Origin: Cyanobacteria bacterium UBA8803
GTDB lineage: Bacteria; Cyanobacteriota; Cyanobacteriia; Cyanobacteriales; Coleofasciculaceae
NCBI GenBank assembly: GCA_003505715.1
Contig: DNXU01000462.1
Span: forward strand, 5,344 to 14,099
Length of the DNA stretch: 8,756 bases
Direction: 5' to 3'
Shown: piece after piece, positions 1 to 6,602 of the stretch
How the letters are laid out: the number at the start of each line of letters is the position of its first letter
How positions within the stretch are numbered: position 1 is the first letter of the stretch
Made by a program: the position numbers and the translations under genes
Notes under the pieces: model-generated
The model's input: the letters and a program-made list of their open reading frames with translations, nothing else
What the model was told of the DNA's origin: nothing
Databases searched by the model: none

Positions 1-60
1 AATGGTTTCAGCAATTAATAATGGCCCTAACCATCTTGGCGGTTGCTATACCCTAAAAAT

Positions 61-90
61 AAAAAAAAATTTTTTGGGCATTCTGCCCAA
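61..90 (-). terminator. Candidate Rho-independent terminator closing the minus-strand block
   Basis: Read on the minus strand, a perfect 7-bp stem TTGGGCA/TGCCCAA with a GAA loop (positions 90 to 74) is followed by a short A stretch and then nine consecutive T (69 to 61). It lies about 50 bp beyond the stop of the stand-alone FGE/CLec gene, where the block should end. The A stretch between stem and T run makes it imperfect as an intrinsic terminator. The left flank is also T-rich in the plus direction, so it could act both ways. A hairpin a short way beyond a DGR variable region can also help target recognition, but the other variable gene has no matching hairpin. Confidence 0.5.
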
Positions 91-139
91 GAGAGAAAAT
101 TATAGAGGGTAAAGGGCAAAAAGGCAAAAGGGCAAAGGG

Positions 140-955
140 CTACAAAGTCCTCGCCGCAGCACAGACAACCCGAAAACCGTTGTTGTCGACCCTGAAGTCC
201 GCCGCATCGAAGTCGAGGCTACACGCAGAACGGCAGTACCCAGGATGGGCGCCCCACGAACCACCGCGCAGTACACGGATTTGATTATCATTATCATCTA
301 GCCAAGCACTGCCATCAGTTGGTGCCCTTTCATAGTTTTTATGCCAATGGTCTGCACACCATTCCCACACATTCCCGTGCATATCGTACAGTCCGAAGGC
401 GTTGGCTACACCAAAACTACCGACTGGCGTTGTTTCCTTTCGATAAACCCCTTCGACACCAGCACCGTAAGTGTACTCGCCATTATAATTTGCCAGTTCT
501 GGCGTAATCGTTTCACCAAAATGAAATGGAGTCGTTGTACCTGCTCGACAGGCATATTCCCATTCCGCTTCACTCGGTAAGCAATACTGCCGTCCCGTTT
601 TTTGAGAGAGGCGATCGCAAAACTCTACTGCATCATACCACGAGACTCTTTCTACAGGGCGATTTTCTCCTTTAAACCTAGATGGGTCAGGGTCGAGTGT
701 TCGGTTAACTTGGGGTAGATCAGCTACAGCTTTCCATTGTGCCTGGGTGACGGGATATTTACCCAGGCAAAAGGGTTGAATCGTTACTGAATGTTGAGGA
801 CTTTCGTTGTGGTTTCGCTCCAGTTCATCCTCCGGCGAACCCATCATAAAGCTGCCTCCAGGAATGAGTACCATTTCTAGTCCAATTCCATCGCCCAAGT
901 CTTCAATAAAGTACTGTGCTGTCCGCCGTTCCCGATTAATGACTATTTTCGCCAT
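140..955 (-). CDS. Stand-alone FGE-sulfatase/C-type-lectin-fold protein with DGR-type variable C terminus
   Basis: This 271-aa protein is almost entirely one FGE-sulfatase domain (about residues 14-267). Visible family motifs are [11 protein letters not shown] (31-41), YPVTQAQW (67-74), [15 protein letters not shown] (126-140), [13 protein letters not shown] (188-200), LRGGSW (229-234) and GFRVV (260-264). It closely matches the C-terminal third of the 897-aa protein upstream, and the similarity begins at its own N terminus, so it looks like a partial duplicate of that gene. In formylglycine-generating enzyme the motif after GGS(Y/W) carries two catalytic cysteines. Here the first is Ala236 and only the second (Cys241) remains, so enzymatic activity is unlikely and a ligand-binding role fits better. 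Residues 235-264 carry the variable codons. The ATG at 955 has only a weak AGG-type ribosome site. No signal peptide or membrane segment is visible, so a cytosolic place is inferred. Confidence 0.9.
   Translation of the reverse strand: MAKIVINRERRTAQYFIEDLGDGIGLEMVLIPGGSFMMGSPEDELERNHNESPQHSVTIQPFCLGKYPVTQAQWKAVADLPQVNRTLDPDPSRFKGENRPVERVSWYDAVEFCDRLSQKTGRQYCLPSEAEWEYACRAGTTTPFHFGETITPELANYNGEYTYGAGVEGVYRKETTPVGSFGVANAFGLYDMHGNVWEWCADHWHKNYERAPTDGSAWLDDNDNQIRVLRGGSWGAHPGYCRSACSLDFDAADFRVDNNGFRVVCAAARTL
143..163 (-). other. Candidate IMH-like conserved end of the variable region
   Basis: Directly after the last variable codon, the two VR genes share a GC-rich stretch (coding TGTGCTGCGGCGAGGACT) with one base difference near the stop. 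In known DGRs the 3' end of the VR carries an 'initiation of mutagenic homing' sequence that is GC-rich and not mutated. The position and composition fit, and the counterpart is at 1196-1216. The role is inferred from position only. Confidence 0.45.
164..253 (-). other. DGR variable region (VR), copy in the stand-alone protein
   Basis: Thirty codons (residues 235-264) just before the C terminus. Against the equivalent stretch of the 897-aa gene, 13 codons differ at 18 bases, all at codon positions 1 or 2, with the third base (usually C) always kept. In 12 of the 18 sites one of the two copies carries A; in the other six both have a non-A base. This is what independent A-to-N mutagenesis from AAC/AAT-rich template codons would give. 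Unchanged codons between them (CCT, TGC CGT TCT GCG TGT, GAT GCG GCG, GGT TTT CGG GTT) act as scaffold. The variability may extend three codons further upstream, to about 280. Template repeat and reverse transcriptase are not in the window. Confidence 0.85.
283..300 (-). repeat. GATAAT hexamer microsatellite coding Asp-Asn
   Basis: The coding strand reads GAT GAT AAT GAT AAT, giving LDDNDNQ just ahead of LRGGSW. The 897-aa paralogue has one extra 6-bp unit (LDDNDNDNQ, around 1335-1358). The length changes in whole codons, so slippage here keeps frame and changes the spacing before the variable domain edge. Confidence 0.7.
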
Positions 956-1067
956 TGATTCTTAACCTGTTTGATTGCCCTTGTTTGATACTTTTTCAAC
1001 ACTCAAAATCTATTAATTAAAAGAAAACATGGTAGAATAGTAAAAAATTACCTAAAGAGTTTGGCGT

Positions 1068-1096
1068 TTTAGAGTTTTAGCCGTTTACTTCGTCAA
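1068..1096 (-). promoter_or_regulatory. Possible sigma70-type promoter for the stand-alone FGE/CLec gene
   Basis: On the minus strand a TTGACG hexamer (1096-1091, five of six to the -35 consensus) is followed after 17 nt by TCTAAA (1073-1068, four of six to the -10). It sits in the 237-bp AT-rich gap between the 897-aa gene and the 271-aa gene, about 110 bp ahead of the latter's ATG. An independent promoter would let the free variable protein be made separately from the operon. Consensus matching in AT-rich DNA gives many false hits, so the call is tentative. Confidence 0.3.
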
Positions 1097-1139
1097 TTAT
1101 TCAACTTAAATTACAATAAAACTGGCTGACGCTCTAGAC

Positions 1140-1192
1140 AAAAAAAGGAAAGAAAAAAAGAGAAAAGGGCAAAAGAGCAAAAGGGCAAAGGG
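1140..1192 (+). repeat. Polypurine tract with AAAGGGC-type units right after a VR gene
   Basis: A 53-nt run on the plus strand is purine except for three C residues, built largely of (A)AAAGGGC and AAAAGAGC units and starting directly at the stop codon of the 897-aa gene. A shorter relative (about 103-139, again AAAGGGC units) sits in the same place after the 271-aa gene. The units resemble short tandem repeats common between cyanobacterial genes. That both copies keep them suggests the duplicated segment continued past the stop codon. Confidence 0.6.
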
Positions 1193-3886
1193 CTACGAAG
1201 TCCTCGCCGCAGCACAGCCAACCCGAAAACCGAAGTAGTAGTTCCTGAAGACCGCCGCATCGAAGTTGAGGCGACACGCAGAACGGCAGCCCCTAGGATC
1301 GTTGAACCACGAACCACCGCGCAGCAAATGTCTTTGATTATCATTATCATTATCATCTAGCCAAGCACTGCCATCGGTTGGTGCCCCTTCATAGTTTTCA
1401 TGCCACTGGTCTGCACACCATTCCCACACGTTCCCGTGCATATCGTACAGTCCAAAGGCATTGGCTACACCAAAACTACCGACTGGTGTTGTTTCTTGTC
1501 TATAAACCCCTTTGACACCAGCACGGTAAGCGTAATTGCAGTCGTAATTTGCCAGTTCTGGCGTAATCGTTTCGCCAAAATGAAATGGAGTCGTTGTACC
1601 TGCTCGACAGGCATATTCCCATTCCGCTTCACTGGGTAAGCGATAGTGCCGTCCCGTTTTTTGAGACAGGCGATCGCAAAACTCTACTGCATCATACCAC
1701 GAAACTCTTTCAACAGGGCGATTTTCACCTTTAAACCCAGATGGGTCAGGGTTGAGTTTTCGATTGATTTGCGGTAGAGAGGCTACAGCTTTCCACTGTG
1801 CCTGGGTGACGGGATATTTACCCAGAAAGAACGATTTAAGCGTTACCGTATGTTGGGGAGATTCCGTACTTGACCGTTGATGTTCATCTTCTGGAGAACC
1901 CATCACGAAACTGCCTTCAGGAATGGCTACCATTTCTAGTAGAACTCCATTTCTTAAGTCTTCGATAAAGCTTCTAGCTTGCTGCTGACGACGCTTGATT
2001 ATGAGTTCTGTTTTTATTCTAAGCCAGTCGGTTTGTTTCAGCTCAATGGTGGCAACTTCAAATTTAAAAGGTTGCAGGTTAATCTCTGTATCAATTGTGA
2101 TAGTTGCTACATCAAACTCAAAGGTGGAGAGGGGTGGAAGTTGGAGTCCATCTAAAGGTATAGAGTTAACCTTAGTACTCCCTTCCAACTGTTCAGCGAA
2201 AGTGGCATACTCTCCTCCCAACCGTCGCAAAACCTGAGAAGTAATCTGGGCGAAAGAACGCAACCCTGCTAACCCCGCTAACCCCTCCGGTGCTTCGAGA
2301 TTTGGGTTCATCAGGAAGGCACGAAAGCTCTGGTTAGAAAACTGATTCCATCGCTTCTCTACGGCTGCCGATACGCTGTTGATTACCTCAATCGTGTCAA
2401 CCGCTGGCAGTACTTCTAAAAGCACGTCCCGCACTTTAGGAACAAAGTCATATTGCACCAAGTCTGGCTCAATATCCTCCTGTCCCGGCAAGCGCTGTAA
2501 TAACCCACTCAGAAATACCTCGGCAACGGGTAAGGGGGATTTGGCTTCGTACAACATAGAGTCGCGAATCAGCCGCATGACGGGCAGGGTAATCACTGGA
2601 GCTGCTGCCAGCAACATTGCCAGCCGACGACTTTGGGGAGAGGACAACTGCCGAAACCGATGTACACGTTCGCGGGCAATAGACTCGATCTCACTAACAA
2701 CGGCGGCTTCAATATCACTGTTAGTGTCTGCACTGCTATTTCGTTCAATGCGATCGCGAGCGATGTCTTCAATCGCCTTGGTCTTGGGAACCGAACTCCC
2801 CTGCTTGGGCAACAGAAACCCTGGTGTCACTTCCCCGCGATCGCCTGATAGCATCAAACTCCAGTTGGTCAGCTCTCGTACCTCGCTAATCACCACTGGT
2901 ACAGGCAACCGTTGGTCGGCATCTACAGGGACATCTCGCTGTAGAACCCGCAACTTCAACTGTTGATTCGCCGCACCTGGTATATCGTTGCTAAGCGCCA
3001 CTGCGGTACCGCGTCCGAGGGCTGTTCGCTCCCACATCCACTCTGGCAGCATTTGCCACACAACAGTGGGCATGACCTTGCCCCAATCTTGCAACATTGG
3101 CAACAGCGTGCCATTCCACCAATATTCACCAGCACAGTCACTCAACACAATAGCAATCCGTCGCCCTCGCTTGTCGATGAGTTCGCTAGGGCGATGTCCG
3201 GGGCGATCGGGACGCGATCGCAGCAGCACTTTATCTTCAGGTTTCGGCGTCTCGTGATCAACCTCCAAGTTAAACACCTGCAAATCCCGAAAGGCTCCAT
3301 ACCGACGCAGGATGCACACCAGATCGTTCACCAGGCGTTGCCAAATATGCATGGATGACCCGCGATCGACCACCAGAAGGATATCAAACCACGGCTCCCG
3401 TTCAGGGGACAAAATCGGCAGCCACAGATGTGTACGGGCAATGCGGTCTACTGTCGCGGCTTCATCAAGCTGGCGACCACTTCCCGCTTCTACTTGCTTC
3501 AGCAATGGTTTCAACGCTCGAATAATTGCTAACGGCTCGGTTAGCATCGCCGGATCAGCCAACCACACGGGCAGAACCTGAGGCGGTAATACGCCTGCCT
3601 TGGGTGTGGGAGTTGTGATATTTGCCTTGGGGGATGGAGATAGCGGGGCGATGTTCGGGTCTTTGCTATCTGAGTTCTTATCTATGGTGATAGAGTCCAA
3701 ATCCCTCGTTTCTTCCTCAGGGGGTATTAGCCTTTCTGGTACAACCTGAGCTGCTGGCTCTATCCGTAAAGCCAACCATAGCGTCTCCGCAATCTCAACA
3801 CTGGTGAAGTTCCGCTCCTCAGCGAGTAGCTTCACTAGTTCGCTGATAGAGTCTTTCGCTGTTCCTATCTCCGGAGGATCTCCCAT
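1193..3886 (-). CDS. vWA (SAV_2336-type)-FGE/CLec fusion, sensor/adaptor of a ternary conflict system
   Basis: This 897-aa protein has several parts. Residues 8-45 form a small helical segment, followed by a Pro/Thr/Ser-rich linker to about 105. A SAV_2336-type region follows (about 107-560): LAIIRALKPL leads into a vWA-like fold with a degenerate MIDAS motif DRGSSM (174-179, Gly in place of the first Ser of DxSxS) and the later acidic position in VLSDC (247-251). A conserved helical part AAAPVITLPVMRLIRDSML (427-445) comes next. After two short FEFDVATI/FKFEVATI strands (590-613), an FGE-sulfatase/CLec domain runs from about 636 to the end, with [15 protein letters not shown] (750-764), GNVWEWC (818-824) and LRGGSW (855-860). 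The FGE Cys pair is broken: Asn862 replaces the first, Cys867 remains. Residues 861-890 are DGR-type variable. Its ATG shares one base with the stop of the AAA+ gene (TGATG), so translation is probably coupled. MoxR/vWA pairing is established for this class; a ligand-sensing role is inferred. Confidence 0.88.
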   Translation of the reverse strand: MGDPPEIGTAKDSISELVKLLAEERNFTSVEIAETLWLALRIEPAAQVVPERLIPPEEETRDLDSITIDKNSDSKDPNIAPLSPSPKANITTPTPKAGVLPPQVLPVWLADPAMLTEPLAIIRALKPLLKQVEAGSGRQLDEAATVDRIARTHLWLPILSPEREPWFDILLVVDRGSSMHIWQRLVNDLVCILRRYGAFRDLQVFNLEVDHETPKPEDKVLLRSRPDRPGHRPSELIDKRGRRIAIVLSDCAGEYWWNGTLLPMLQDWGKVMPTVVWQMLPEWMWERTALGRGTAVALSNDIPGAANQQLKLRVLQRDVPVDADQRLPVPVVISEVRELTNWSLMLSGDRGEVTPGFLLPKQGSSVPKTKAIEDIARDRIERNSSADTNSDIEAAVVSEIESIARERVHRFRQLSSPQSRRLAMLLAAAPVITLPVMRLIRDSMLYEAKSPLPVAEVFLSGLLQRLPGQEDIEPDLVQYDFVPKVRDVLLEVLPAVDTIEVINSVSAAVEKRWNQFSNQSFRAFLMNPNLEAPEGLAGLAGLRSFAQITSQVLRRLGGEYATFAEQLEGSTKVNSIPLDGLQLPPLSTFEFDVATITIDTEINLQPFKFEVATIELKQTDWLRIKTELIIKRRQQQARSFIEDLRNGVLLEMVAIPEGSFVMGSPEDEHQRSSTESPQHTVTLKSFFLGKYPVTQAQWKAVASLPQINRKLNPDPSGFKGENRPVERVSWYDAVEFCDRLSQKTGRHYRLPSEAEWEYACRAGTTTPFHFGETITPELANYDCNYAYRAGVKGVYRQETTPVGSFGVANAFGLYDMHGNVWEWCADQWHENYEGAPTDGSAWLDDNDNDNQRHLLRGGSWFNDPRGCRSACRLNFDAAVFRNYYFGFRVGCAAARTS
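1196..1216 (-). other. Candidate IMH-like conserved end of the variable region
   Basis: GC-rich, essentially identical counterpart of 143-163 directly after the last variable codon and before the stop. Assigned by position, as in known DGR targets. Confidence 0.45.
1217..1306 (-). other. DGR variable region (VR), copy in the vWA-FGE/CLec fusion
   Basis: Residues 861-890, exactly equivalent to 164-253. Examples of paired codons (this copy/other copy) are TTC/GGC, AAC/GCC, GAT/CAT, AGG/GGG, GGC/TAC, CGC/AGC, AAC/GAC, GTC/GAC, AAC/GTC, TAC/GAC, TAC/AAC, TTC/AAC and GGC/GTC. All 18 base differences are non-synonymous and none is at position 3. NNC codons cannot be stops, a known design property of DGR targets. 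Immediately upstream, differences between the two genes are instead mostly at third positions, so ordinary drift does not explain the pattern. Confidence 0.85.
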
Positions 3887-4986
3887 CAGTCTGCATCGCT
3901 TAGACGTTTAAACAGTAGAGATTGTAACCGTTTCATTTCTTCTTCGCTTGGGCTTTCTTTACGGGTCATCAGGTAAATTGCATTGAGGAGTTGGTCAGTG
4001 GCTCGATCGGCTTTATTGCCCTTACCAAGGAATTCGCCAATCAGGGTTTCGAGATTTGCTGCGGTCTTCGTCCACCCACTCTTGTCGGCGGTGTCAAAGT
4101 GCGATCGCACAATAGGCAGCAGTGATTCTGGGGTAGGATTGGGCATCTTCACCCGCAAACAGCGGCGATAGAAGGCAGGAGGAAATTCACGTTCCCCATT
4201 ACTGGTCATGATGACAATGGGAAACTCACAGCACTTCACCCGCCCGTTAATGATGGGTACTTCCATATCCTTATCAGCAGTGCGTACCATAACTGTAGCG
4301 TCTTGGTCTGCTTTGTCTCCCCGGTGGCGTTTGCGTCGCACCAACTCTGGAATTTCAAACTCCCCTTCTTCAAACAGATTCAGCAAATCGTTTGGTAAGT
4401 TCAAGTCGCTCTTGTCAATTTCATCAATCAATAGCACCCTTGGCAAGAGAGAAGGTAAAAAAGCTGTGCCTACTGATCCGAGTTGGATATAATCTCCCAA
4501 GTCGCCCTCTTCCTGAGGCGCTTTTTCATCATGCTCCTTGTGGGTTTTGTCGAGTTGGGCATCTTGTAAACGGGCGATCGCGTCGTAGCGATACTCAGCA
4601 TCCGTAAGGTGCGATCGTGCCGTGATGGGCCAGGTGAGTACAGGTCCCAGTTGTAACTCATAGGCAATGGCATAGGCGAGGGATGTCTTCCCCGAACCCG
4701 GCACCCCTGTTACCAGTAGCGGACGACGGAGATGAATCGCTGCATTCACCGCATCGATAATTTCTGAAGACCCATCTTTATCTGTCAATATCTGAAAACT
4801 CTGCCCTCGCTGGATAGAACGGTTATCTGCTCTAGCTAAATTGCGAAGTTTTTTCCAGTACTCATCGTCCTGATTTTTGTTCACCTCATCTCTGGGCAAA
4901 AATATTCGCCAGGGGGGGGGTTCAGGTAATTCGGTCAGCGCATTTAGCTGTCCGTCGCGGTTACCGTTGAAACATTTCCAGGACAT
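3886..4986 (-). CDS. MoxR-type AAA+ ATPase of the ternary system
   Basis: This 366-aa protein is a single AAA+ module preceded by a 75-residue N-terminal extension. The Walker A motif is GVPGSGKT (94-101), Walker B is LLIDEID (185-191), sensor 1 is around MTSN (260-263), and FYRRCLR (272-278) supplies arginine-finger candidates. A charged insert (about 143-165, KTHKEHDEKAPQEE) precedes the Walker B strand. MoxR ATPases work with vWA proteins as chaperone-like or gating machines; here the vWA partner is the very next gene, overlapping by one base. The ATG at 4986 lies 19 nt after the VMAP stop, with no good Shine-Dalgarno, so coupling is likely. The gene carries a run of nine C on the coding strand (codons 23-25), a potential slippage point. 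No other ATG lies between the tract and the ATPase motifs, so a slip would abolish the protein. The predicted site of action is the cytosol. Confidence 0.9.
   Translation of the reverse strand: MSWKCFNGNRDGQLNALTELPEPPPWRIFLPRDEVNKNQDDEYWKKLRNLARADNRSIQRGQSFQILTDKDGSSEIIDAVNAAIHLRRPLLVTGVPGSGKTSLAYAIAYELQLGPVLTWPITARSHLTDAEYRYDAIARLQDAQLDKTHKEHDEKAPQEEGDLGDYIQLGSVGTAFLPSLLPRVLLIDEIDKSDLNLPNDLLNLFEEGEFEIPELVRRKRHRGDKADQDATVMVRTADKDMEVPIINGRVKCCEFPIVIMTSNGEREFPPAFYRRCLRVKMPNPTPESLLPIVRSHFDTADKSGWTKTAANLETLIGEFLGKGNKADRATDQLLNAIYLMTRKESPSEEEMKRLQSLLFKRLSDAD
4912..4920 (-). repeat. Nine-base C homopolymer inside the 5' end of the AAA+ gene
   Basis: The coding strand has nine consecutive C (nine G on plus), reading CCC CCC CCC as Pro-Pro-Pro in PEPPPW (residues 21-26). 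Mononucleotide runs of this length in the first tenth of a gene are known contingency loci in other bacteria. Here the frame as given is open. Whether the length varies in the population cannot be seen. Confidence 0.8.
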
Positions 4987-5005
4987 GGCAGTTTAGGAAT
5001 GGGGA

Positions 5006-6409
5006 CTAGAGGGCAACGAGCAGATCTTCTTCTTGATTCAGGTTAGGCAACCTAGGCCAGCGATCTGGGCAGTCACAGAGAAGTTTAATGTTTTTTATCG
5101 CTGCATTTTCAGGGTTGATACGTTGTATTCTCCACTTTTGGGCTAAGTCAGCAAAGTTGGTTAATTGGCTTTCTATCAGAAGGTTATGAACTTGGGTTTT
5201 GAGTTCGGTAGCCGTGCAACTATCAAACTTACTTGACCATAATGCGATCGGGACGGCGGAATTGATGATGTCGTAAAGAATATCTATGCGCTGCTCTCGA
5301 TCGTCGGGCAACTCCGCCAGGAGCCATAACCCCGGTTTCTCGTCTAACAAAGCCTCTAAATCCCCAAGATCCGGACAGTTTTCCTGGAGATGAAACTGCT
5401 CACACACGGTCTTTGCTTCCACACACTTTTTCAGTAACTGCCATTTGCTCTTTAAATTGCTCTGCATTTTCGGTTCCTCAGCGCGGTCGAGCGATCGCAC
5501 AAGAAACCTACGATGCTTCCCTAAAGGGCGAGGACGATTTTGCTCGTTTTTGACTCGCCAATCAGCTACGTCCTCTTCTAAATGAATGCAAGGCAAAAAT
5601 AATTCAAGCGTTACTTCACAACACTCATAGGAAATCAGAGCTTCTTCAGCTTTTCGTATCAACACGGATAAGTGTTCAGCGACCTCGTTTAATGAGCAAG
5701 TTACCGCAGCCGCCTCAAACTCGATTGGGGTTGCTTCTCCTGTAACATGCAGTTCAGCAAAGACCTTTACAAAGGAGCCATCCTTCTGGGTCTGTCGACC
5801 ACTTTCCTTAAGGGCAACGAGTAAGTAAGCTTGTCGATTGGTTGAGGTAATTGGTTGAGGAGCTTCAATGGAGATGTTATGGTTTTGAGCTATGCGATCG
5901 CGCCATTGTTGCAAGGCAGTTAGATCTCGGTTGTTCCCTTCACTAGAACGCTGAAGTTCAACAATAACAAATTCCACAAACCGTACTGCCAATTCTGGAT
6001 TGTCGTAGTCGGCTAACAAGTTCTGAATCTGAGCTTGCTCGTTTAACAGAGGATGACCAGGTACTACTTGCTGAAAGTCATGACCGAACACCTGCTTAAA
6101 TCCCCGAAGAAATGCTCTTTTCATATCAGCAAAGTCGTCTGGAAGGAAGTATTCAAACAATGTTTCCCAGTCCCCTTCCTCTAGCTTGGAAGATTGTCTG
6201 ATTAGGGGGTGCTGTAGTTCTTCGATCTCCTGATCAACTGTCTCTATCTCTTTGAGAATATATTGAAGTCTTAGCTCCAGATTATTTCGCTCTTGCGGAT
6301 TACCTTCATGCTGTTCCTTCTCACCAACTTCTCTGTAATCATTCTTTAGCTTTTCAAGTTTCTGCTTTAAGCGTTCAATCTGGAGTCTTCTAGCTGTACT
6401 CATTCCCAT
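5006..6409 (-). CDS. VMAP protein (vWA-MoxR-associated protein) with coiled-coil head and VMAP-C domain
   Basis: The 467-aa protein starts with a charged coiled coil (about 1-66, Leu/Ile-spaced, rich in Glu/Lys/Arg). A helical region (about 78-175) with WETLFEYFLPDDFADMKRAF and a helix ending in FVEFVIVELQRS follows. Then comes a C-terminal region (about 190-460) with VMAP-C hallmarks: VTLELFLPCIHLEEDVADW (266-284), LGKHRRFLVRSLDR (296-309), PIALWSS (387-393) and the closing LLCDCPDRWP (443-452). VMAP proteins link the MoxR-vWA pair to effectors in the described ternary systems, and many are fused to a trypsin domain. Here the protease is the preceding gene, overlapping by 20 nt. The start could be the ATG at 6409 or the one at 6403; the second has a GATGGGA-type element directly upstream. 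The coiled coil is a tandem copy of the protease tail and probably pairs with it. Confidence 0.85.
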   Translation of the reverse strand: MGMSTARRLQIERLKQKLEKLKNDYREVGEKEQHEGNPQERNNLELRLQYILKEIETVDQEIEELQHPLIRQSSKLEEGDWETLFEYFLPDDFADMKRAFLRGFKQVFGHDFQQVVPGHPLLNEQAQIQNLLADYDNPELAVRFVEFVIVELQRSSEGNNRDLTALQQWRDRIAQNHNISIEAPQPITSTNRQAYLLVALKESGRQTQKDGSFVKVFAELHVTGEATPIEFEAAAVTCSLNEVAEHLSVLIRKAEEALISYECCEVTLELFLPCIHLEEDVADWRVKNEQNRPRPLGKHRRFLVRSLDRAEEPKMQSNLKSKWQLLKKCVEAKTVCEQFHLQENCPDLGDLEALLDEKPGLWLLAELPDDREQRIDILYDIINSAVPIALWSSKFDSCTATELKTQVHNLLIESQLTNFADLAQKWRIQRINPENAAIKNIKLLCDCPDRWPRLPNLNQEEDLLVAL

Positions 6410-6602
6410 CTTTTAGTTCATTAAGCTGTTGCTCAATTTCTCCCATCTGGTCAGCAATAGATTGAAGTTGTAGCTCCAGATTATTTCGCTCTTGCGGATT
6501 ACCTTCACGCTGTTCCTTCTCACCAACGTCTCTGTAATCCTTCTTTAGCTTTTCAAGTTTCCGCTCTAAGCGTTCAATCTGGAGTTTTCTAGCTGTACTC
6601 AT
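6205..6602 (-). repeat. 199-bp head-to-tail tandem duplication across the protease/VMAP junction
   Basis: Copy 1 (6602-6404) encodes the protease tail starting MSTARKLQIERL; copy 2 (6403 to about 6205) encodes the VMAP head starting MSTARRLQIERL. Over the first 49 residues I count 41 identities, and both share KEQ-EGNPQERNNLEL. Similarity continues more weakly to the end of the unit (NELK versus EELQ). The unit is 66 codons plus one base, so the copies lie in different reading frames. The protease stop (TAG, 6392-6390) falls inside GCTAGA of copy 2. Confidence 0.85.

Noticed and set aside
1..60. Start of a DGR template repeat or reverse transcriptase at the left edge
   Set aside because: No match to the VR codons and no open frame of use. 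The stretch (CTTGGCGGTTGCTATA) resembles an interspersed cyanobacterial intergenic repeat, but I cannot confirm that from one copy.
140..955. Active formylglycine-generating enzyme or sulfatase maturation factor
   Set aside because: The first catalytic Cys is missing in both copies and falls in a variable codon, and no sulfatase gene is nearby.
2379..2966. A 195-codon plus-strand open frame
   Set aside because: It lies entirely antisense to the vWA region, is Ser/Arg/Thr-rich with no recognisable domain, and the minus frame has clear family motifs. The same holds for the other plus-strand frames within 319-4607 and 7044-7325.
4470..4673. 67-codon minus-strand frame inside the AAA+ gene
   Set aside because: It is an out-of-frame shadow overlapping the charged insert of the ATPase, which has a continuous frame with intact motifs.
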